Assembly (NCBI GenBank): GCA_022767285.1
Contig: JALENY010000029.1
Location: forward strand, 1-64,000
DNA length: 64,000 nucleotides
Direction: 5' to 3'
DNA from: Lachnospiraceae bacterium
Lineage (GTDB): Bacteria; Bacillota; Clostridia; Lachnospirales; Lachnospiraceae
In this document: one piece after another, positions 58,676-64,000 of the stretch
Layout: each line of letters opens with the position of its first letter
How positions within the stretch are numbered: position 1 is the stretch's first letter
Notes under the pieces: model-generated
Seen by the model: the letters and a program-made list of their open reading frames with translations, nothing else
What the model was told of the DNA's origin: nothing
Databases searched by the model: none
Program-made: the position numbers and the translations under genes

Positions 58676-61588
58676 TTGAAAGAGTTACAGGCCTATGAGC
58701 TGCTTCGACAGGAGACAATTGAGGATATTCATGCAGAAGGGTATCTGCTTAAACATATAAAAACCGGCGCCAGGGTGATGGTGCTGGAAAACGATGATGA
58801 GAATAAGGTGTTTAATATCGCCTTTCGGACACCGCCCACAGACAGTACCGGCGTGGCGCATATACTGGAGCATAGTGTTTTGTGCGGTTCCAGAGATTTC
58901 CCGCTTAAAGATCCTTTTGTGGAACTGGTGAAAGGTTCTCTGAACACCTTTTTAAATGCCATGACTTATCCGGATAAGACTATGTATCCGGTGGCCAGCT
59001 GCAATGACCAGGATTTTAAAAATCTGATGCATGTGTATCTGGATGCGGTATTCTACCCCAATATATATAAGAATAAAAAGATTTTTGAGCAGGAAGGCTG
59101 GAGCTATCACCTGGAGTCCGTGGATGCGCCCCTTACTTACAATGGTGTTGTTTACAATGAGATGAAGGGCGCTTTTTCTTCCCCGGAAGAAGTTCTGGAT
59201 CGCACAATTTTCAGTACTCTTTTTCCGGATACGCCGTATGGGGTAGAGTCCGGCGGTGACCCGGAATTTATTCCGGATCTGACATATGAAGATTTTATCG
59301 CATTTCATAAAAAATACTACCATCCTTCCAACAGTTACATTTATCTGTATGGAAATGCTGATATGGCGGAGCGCCTGGAGTGGATGGATGAAAACTATCT
59401 GAGCTGTTTTGAAAGTCAGCAGGTGGATTCTGCCATTGCTTATCAGAAACCTTTTGACAGACCGGTTGAACTGATTCTGGATTATCCGGTTTCAGAGAGT
59501 GAAGGCGTTGAGGACAACACATACCTGTCCTGCAATATGGTGGTAGGAGACTCGCTGGATGTGGAATTGTGTGTGGCTTTTGAAGTCCTGGAATACGCTC
59601 TTTTGTCTGCTCCGGGAGCTCCTTTGAAGCAGGCACTGCTGGATGCAAAAATAGGAAAAGACATTTTCGGCTCGTATTCGGACGGCATTTTGCAGCCATT
59701 TTTCTCCATTGTGGCAAAAAACTCGAATTTGGAGAAAAAAGAAGCATTTTTGGATATCATCCGCACTACTCTGGAGAAACTGGCACAGGAAGGAATCGAC
59801 CGGAAATCGCTCCAGGCTGGAATCAATTATTTTGAATTCCGGTTCCGTGAGGCGGATTATTCATCATATCCGAAGGGGCTGATGTATGGCATCGATGTGT
59901 TTGACGGATGGCTTTACGATGATAAGAAACCTTTTGTGCATCTTCAGCAGCTGAAAGTTTTTGAAAGCCTGAAAGAAAAAATAGATCAGGGCTACTTTGA
60001 ATTTCTGATTCAGAAGTATCTGCTGAATAACAACCATAGTGCTGTTGTAGTTATCACGCCGAAAATCGGTCTGGCCCGCGAGCGGGAAGAGGCACTGAAA
60101 CAAAAGCTGCAGGCCCAAAAAGACAGTCTCTCCCGCGAAGAACTGGAAGCACTGGTGGATGAGACGAAAGCACTGAAAGAGTATCAGGAGGAAGAGGAGA
60201 GTCCGGAGGCGCTCAGCTGTATTCCGATGCTGAAACGTACGGATATTAAGCGAGAAACGCTGCAACTTCATAATGAAGAAAAAAGTGTGTTGGGAGTAAA
60301 GGTTCTCCACCATGAGATTGAAACCAATGGAATCGGCTATATGACCATGCTGTTTGATCTGGAACAGATTCCGGACGAATATATTGGGTATCTCGGAATC
60401 CTCAAGTCGGTCCTCGGTTACGTGGATACAGCTCATTTTACCTATCCGCAGCTGTTTAATGAGATCAATGCCAACACCGGTGGGATCATCTGCGGGCTTC
60501 AGGTATTCAATCCAAAGGAAGCGGGCGGACGCTACCAGGCAAAATTTGGGATCAAGAGCAAAGCTCTTTATCCGAAGACGGAGTTTGTGTTCAAAATGAT
60601 CGATGAGATATTGAATACATCTAATCTGGAGGATGAGAAACGGCTGTATGAAATCATTGCCCAGATGAAGTCACGCTCACAGATGGAGCTGGTGGGTGCA
60701 GGCCACTCTACTGCAGTGCTGCGCTCAACATCCTATTTTTCGGAGATCGCTTATTTCCAGGATCAGACCGGTGGACTTGGATTTTACCGCTTGATCGCAG
60801 ATATTGAAGAAAACTGGGATGAAAGAAAAGGGGAACTGATTCAAATCCTGAAAATGCTCTGCAAAAATATCTTCCAGCCGGGTCACTTTATGATCAGTTA
60901 TGTATCGGATGAAAAAGGATACGGAATTCTGGAAGCGGCACTTCCGGAATTCCTTGTAAAACTTTGCAAATGTGAGGATGTTTTCGAGAAAAACCGTGCA
61001 TTCGTTCTTGAAAAGAAAAACGAGGGTATTATGACTTCCAGTCAGGTTCAATATGTGGCTCAGAGCGGAAACTTCAGCGAGGGCGGATATGTTTATACCG
61101 GCGCACTGCGCATTCTGAAACTCATCCTGAGTTATGATTATCTCTGGATCAATTTGCGTGTGAAGGGCGGTGCCTACGGGTGTATGAGTGGATTCAAACG
61201 CTCCGGTGACAGCTATTTTGTCTCCTATCGCGATCCGAATCTGAAAAATACGCTGGATGTTTTTGCCGGGATTCCGGAATATGTCCGGAATTTTCAGGCG
61301 GATGAACATGAGATGACAAAATATGTAATCGGAACCGTCAGCGGTATGGATACACCACTGAATCCGTCGGCGCAGGGAGCCCTGGGTCTGGCGGCTTACA
61401 TGAACGGTATTTCGCAGGAAGATCTTCAGGAAGAGAGAAATCAGGTTCTGGATGCCGGGGCAGAAGATATCCGTGCGTTGGCTGATCTGATCGAATATGT
61501 TCTGAAACAGGAAAATATCTGTGTTGTGGGCAGTGAGTCTGCCATTGAAGAAAATGTATCCCTGTTTCTTCATATGGAGAACCTTTGA
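58676..61588 (+). CDS. M16C family zinc metallopeptidase (presequence-protease type)
   Basis: Protein of 970 residues from TTG 58676, with GGAGG ten bases upstream and family-like start MKELQAYELL; the frame is open to ATG 58586, which would give 1000 residues. Inverted zinc motif HILEH (in GVAHILEHSVLCGS, about 61-65), with the third ligand in YNEMKGAFSSPE. Four homologous domains, linker at about 480-520 (charged coil, KQKLQAQKDSLSREELEALV). Degrades short peptides inside the cell. Start choice is the main uncertainty. Confidence 0.92.
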   Translation: MKELQAYELLRQETIEDIHAEGYLLKHIKTGARVMVLENDDENKVFNIAFRTPPTDSTGVAHILEHSVLCGSRDFPLKDPFVELVKGSLNTFLNAMTYPDKTMYPVASCNDQDFKNLMHVYLDAVFYPNIYKNKKIFEQEGWSYHLESVDAPLTYNGVVYNEMKGAFSSPEEVLDRTIFSTLFPDTPYGVESGGDPEFIPDLTYEDFIAFHKKYYHPSNSYIYLYGNADMAERLEWMDENYLSCFESQQVDSAIAYQKPFDRPVELILDYPVSESEGVEDNTYLSCNMVVGDSLDVELCVAFEVLEYALLSAPGAPLKQALLDAKIGKDIFGSYSDGILQPFFSIVAKNSNLEKKEAFLDIIRTTLEKLAQEGIDRKSLQAGINYFEFRFREADYSSYPKGLMYGIDVFDGWLYDDKKPFVHLQQLKVFESLKEKIDQGYFEFLIQKYLLNNNHSAVVVITPKIGLAREREEALKQKLQAQKDSLSREELEALVDETKALKEYQEEEESPEALSCIPMLKRTDIKRETLQLHNEEKSVLGVKVLHHEIETNGIGYMTMLFDLEQIPDEYIGYLGILKSVLGYVDTAHFTYPQLFNEINANTGGIICGLQVFNPKEAGGRYQAKFGIKSKALYPKTEFVFKMIDEILNTSNLEDEKRLYEIIAQMKSRSQMELVGAGHSTAVLRSTSYFSEIAYFQDQTGGLGFYRLIADIEENWDERKGELIQILKMLCKNIFQPGHFMISYVSDEKGYGILEAALPEFLVKLCKCEDVFEKNRAFVLEKKNEGIMTSSQVQYVAQSGNFSEGGYVYTGALRILKLILSYDYLWINLRVKGGAYGCMSGFKRSGDSYFVSYRDPNLKNTLDVFAGIPEYVRNFQADEHEMTKYVIGTVSGMDTPLNPSAQGALGLAAYMNGISQEDLQEERNQVLDAGAEDIRALADLIEYVLKQENICVVGSESAIEENVSLFLHMENL

Positions 61589-61711
61589 GGATAGTAAAAA
61601 TGTGGGGTGCTACGATCAAAGCAGATAAATGACGCTTCAGATCGGCATCAGAAGGAAGCCGGGAATGACTTCCCGGATTTTGCGAATTGTTTTAAGAAAG
61701 GATATTTCAGA

Positions 61712-62617
61712 ATGAGTGAAAATTTCAAATCCGGTTTTGTTGCCATCATCGGTCGGCCGAATGTGGGAAAATCCACGCTGATGAATCAGCTGATTGGTCA
61801 GAAAATTGCGATTACTTCAAAAAAACCGCAGACTACCAGAAATAAAATTCAGACTGTTTACACCGACGACCGGGGACAGATCGTGTTCCTGGATACGCCG
61901 GGTATACATAAGGCGAAGAACAAACTGGGTGAATATATGGTTCAGGTGGCAGAGCGGACGCTGAAGGATGCGGATGTGATCCTTTGGCTGGTAGAGCCCA
62001 CCACTTATATCGGAGCGGGAGAACGCCACATTGCGGAACAGCTGAAAAACAGCAGACTGCCGGTCATACTTGTCATTAATAAAATTGATATGATCAAAAA
62101 AGAAGAAATACTGGCAGTCATCGATAAATATCGCACCCTGCTGGATTTTGATGAAATCATCCCCTGCTCGGCGCTGCGGGGAAAGAATACGCAGGACGTG
62201 AATGACAGTATTTTTAAATATCTTCCTTATGGACCTGCTTTTTACGATGAAGACACCGTTACAGATCAGCCCATGCGTCAGATTGTGGCGGAGATCATAC
62301 GCGAAAAGGCTCTTCATGCGCTGGACGAGGAGGTGCCGCATGGAATTGCGGTTGCCATTGATGTGATGAAAGAGCGGAAAGGCGGAACCATCACTGATAT
62401 CGAAGCCACAATAATATGCGAAAAAGATTCTCACAAGGGAATTATTATCGGAAAACAGGGCGGTATGCTGAAGAAGATCGGAAGCAATGCGCGCTATGAG
62501 ATTGAACAGATGATGGAGCAGAAAGTAAATCTGAAACTCTGGGTAAAAGTAAAAAAAGACTGGAGAGACAGCGACTTTCTGATGAAAAACTTCGGATACG
62601 ATAAGAAGGATGTATAA
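61712..62617 (+). CDS. era: GTPase Era
   Basis: Protein of 301 residues from ATG 61712 (AAAGGAT upstream). Helps assemble the 30S subunit. G1 GRPNVGKST (14-22), G2 TTRNKIQT, G3 DTPG, G4 NKID, G5 SALRG; the C-terminal KH domain contains IICEKDSHKGIIIGKQGGMLKKIG (in part). Length is normal. It overlaps nothing and is followed two bases later by recO. Confidence 0.96.
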   Translation: MSENFKSGFVAIIGRPNVGKSTLMNQLIGQKIAITSKKPQTTRNKIQTVYTDDRGQIVFLDTPGIHKAKNKLGEYMVQVAERTLKDADVILWLVEPTTYIGAGERHIAEQLKNSRLPVILVINKIDMIKKEEILAVIDKYRTLLDFDEIIPCSALRGKNTQDVNDSIFKYLPYGPAFYDEDTVTDQPMRQIVAEIIREKALHALDEEVPHGIAVAIDVMKERKGGTITDIEATIICEKDSHKGIIIGKQGGMLKKIGSNARYEIEQMMEQKVNLKLWVKVKKDWRDSDFLMKNFGYDKKDV

Positions 62618-62619
62618 AT

Positions 62620-63267
62620 ATGGGAGAGCCCATCTTAGTGACCGGTGTTGTCCTGTCTGCCATGCCGGTGGGGGAATATGACCGGCGTGTGGTTTTGCTT
62701 ACAAAAGAACGGGGAAGGATCACGGCTTTTGCAAGAGGTGCCAGAAAGCCGAACAGTCCGCTTCTGGCGGCCACCAATGCGTTTGTATTTGCCGCTTTTA
62801 CCCTGTATGAGGGGCGCAGCTCCTATACACTGATCCAGGCAGGTGTCAGCCATTATTTTCTGGAATTGGCATCAGAATTACCAGAAGTATATTACGGGTT
62901 TTATTTCCTGGAACTGGCGGATTATTTTGCCCAGGAAAATGTGGATGAAACCCAGATGGTGAATCTTGTGTTTGTTACCCTTCGTGCGCTTTTGAAGCAT
63001 AAAGTGGAGCCAAAGCTGATCCGGAGTATTTACGAATTGAAAACACTTGTAATCAACGGATATTTTGCCATTGATCCGGGAGAATACGGGGACGAGACTT
63101 CCCTGTATGCTGCGTATTTTGTGGTCTCCTCCCCTGTGGAAAAACTGTATTCCTTTACCCTGCAGGAAGACTCAAAAAAAGAATTTGCTGAAATTGCCCA
63201 CAGGTACATGAAAAAATGTGCTGACCGTCACTTTAAAAGTCTCGATATCCTGGAAATGATTGACTAA
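62620..63267 (+). CDS. recO: DNA repair protein RecO
   Basis: Protein of 215 residues, shorter than the usual 240-250. N-terminal OB fold (TGVVLSAMPVGEYDRRVVLLTKERGRITAFARGARK, in part, about 8-43), then the helical domain. The usual zinc-binding cysteine cluster (CxnC...CxxC) in the middle is absent; only one Cys remains, near the end (KKCADRH). So it is a compact zinc-less form. RecO loads RecA with RecR. Position between era and glyS is standard for Clostridia. Confidence 0.88.
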   Translation: MGEPILVTGVVLSAMPVGEYDRRVVLLTKERGRITAFARGARKPNSPLLAATNAFVFAAFTLYEGRSSYTLIQAGVSHYFLELASELPEVYYGFYFLELADYFAQENVDETQMVNLVFVTLRALLKHKVEPKLIRSIYELKTLVINGYFAIDPGEYGDETSLYAAYFVVSSPVEKLYSFTLQEDSKKEFAEIAHRYMKKCADRHFKSLDILEMID

Positions 63268-63326
63268 ATACAAGAGTACAGGGTATAATGAATCAAGCAG
63301 GAATTTGTACAAACTGGGGGAATTTT

Positions 63327-63911
63327 ATGAAGAAAACAGGCATCATTGTGATGCTGATGATTTTCTGCATCTTTGTTGGGTGCGGGAACAAGGATGAACT
63401 GGGAGAAAATACCGTAGAAGTGAGCCAAAAGGGTTGGATCAAGGCAACGGTTCATGAAACTTTTGATAAAGATTATTATGATAAGAAAGAACTGCAGACA
63501 ATGGTGGAGAACGCCATTGAAGAATACAACAGCAGCGCGGGATCGGAGCGAATCGAACTGAATACGCTGAGCGTAAAAGGAAACGCGGCCCATGCAACAA
63601 TTACATATGCTGGTGATGAAGATTATGAAAAATTTAACCAGATTGGGATCTACAATGGTACTGTAAAAGAGATGGATGAAACCATCTACGATGCTCAGGC
63701 GGAGCTCATGGACCAAAACGGCAATAAAATTCCACTTCGGAATCTGATCCTTTCTGATGATTCCTATCATCTGGCCATTCTGCAGGAAACATGTATTCTG
63801 GAAACTTCCGGAAAAATTCTTTATACCAGCAGTAATGTAGAACTGAAAGGAAAAAAGACCGCAGAAGTAACAGCAGATCATAAATCATACGCTTACGTGG
63901 TGTATGAATGA
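63327..63911 (+). CDS. Small lipoprotein of unknown function
   Basis: Protein of 194 residues from ATG 63327 (GGGGG upstream). Signal peptide with lipobox IFVGC (cysteine near residue 17). The mature part is one alpha/beta domain: ATVHETFDKDYYDKKELQTMVENAI (in part, about 37-60), then beta strands with HATITYAGDEDYEKFN. Such a pattern is common in Lachnospiraceae lipoproteins between recO and glyS; no function known to me. Confidence 0.78.
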   Translation: MKKTGIIVMLMIFCIFVGCGNKDELGENTVEVSQKGWIKATVHETFDKDYYDKKELQTMVENAIEEYNSSAGSERIELNTLSVKGNAAHATITYAGDEDYEKFNQIGIYNGTVKEMDETIYDAQAELMDQNGNKIPLRNLILSDDSYHLAILQETCILETSGKILYTSSNVELKGKKTAEVTADHKSYAYVVYE

Positions 63912-63955
63912 TAGAATAAATCATATTAAGAAAGAAATAGTTAGGAGAAAATATT

Positions 63956-64000
63956 ATGGAAAAAACAATGGAAAAAATAGTTGCACTGGCAAAATCCAGA
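63956..64000 (+). CDS. glyS: Glycyl-tRNA synthetase, first 15 codons
   Basis: ATG 63956 with TTAGGAGAAA upstream opens MEKTMEKIVALAKSR, the N-terminus of the single-chain class II glycyl-tRNA synthetase of Clostridia; the window ends inside it. The call rests on these residues and the order era-recO-glyS. Confidence 0.75.
   Translation, partial: MEKTMEKIVALAKSR

Overview
The window reads as a chromosomal segment of a Gram-positive anaerobe of the class Clostridia, most likely a Lachnospiraceae gut bacterium (Blautia/Ruminococcus-like; this placement is inference). Pointers are strong GGAGG ribosome sites, the block pyrH-frr-uppS-cdsA-dxr-rseP, a YlmC/YmxH sporulation-family protein, pyruvate:ferredoxin oxidoreductase, the order era-recO-glyS, many lipoproteins and zinc-ribbon envelope proteins. 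There are two tRNA genes and no rRNA.

Region 1 (1-7.93 kb) is accessory DNA. A P27-type terminase small subunit and an HK97-type capsid gene lie directly before three tandem excisionase-like genes and a Tn916-type tyrosine integrase. A stand-alone nucleotidyl-cyclase-like gene follows. At 4845-4898 there is a 17-codon fragment matching the start of a low-molecular-weight protein-tyrosine-phosphatase gene; the intact gene starts at 7901. Both carry the 12-base core TTGCCACGGCAA, so the array looks like two units stacked in the 5' end of that gene. The second unit (about 4.87-7.93 kb) holds an AAA/DUF4143 ATPase with a repeat-flanked promoter and an AT-rich gene with a HEPN-like RNxxxH motif, and has no recombinase of its own.

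Region 2 (7.9-28.3 kb) is core genome: an ABC-F protein; a queuosine-salvage pair (radical SAM plus YhhQ transporter) behind a preQ1-I riboswitch; nrdR; a five-gene oligopeptide ABC transporter with a 49-base repeat family in its spacers; the pyrH-to-rseP block; then envelope enzymes (SpoIID-like protein with peptidoglycan-binding domain, L,D-transpeptidase) and a fumarylacetoacetase-family gene.

Region 3 (28.5-34.2 kb) starts with tRNA-Leu(AAG), followed by a little-known co-directional cluster of zinc-ribbon proteins, a GH3 lipoprotein and another lipoprotein. The gene for a zinc-ribbon/membrane/C-type-lectin protein is split by a run of ten A's.

Region 4 (34-64 kb) holds pyrC, citrate synthase, yqeG with two shikimate kinases around aroE, efp, tRNA-Arg(CCG), the operon rluF-ligA-metA, dtd, a CPBP protease, an NhaC antiporter, a second ABC-F gene, a structured RNA candidate ahead of the pyruvate:ferredoxin oxidoreductase gene, a PRTase-like gene, an M16C peptidase, era, recO, a lipoprotein and the first codons of glyS. 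Three copies of a structured dispersed repeat of about 160 bases occur at 34.1, 57.4 and 58.4 kb.
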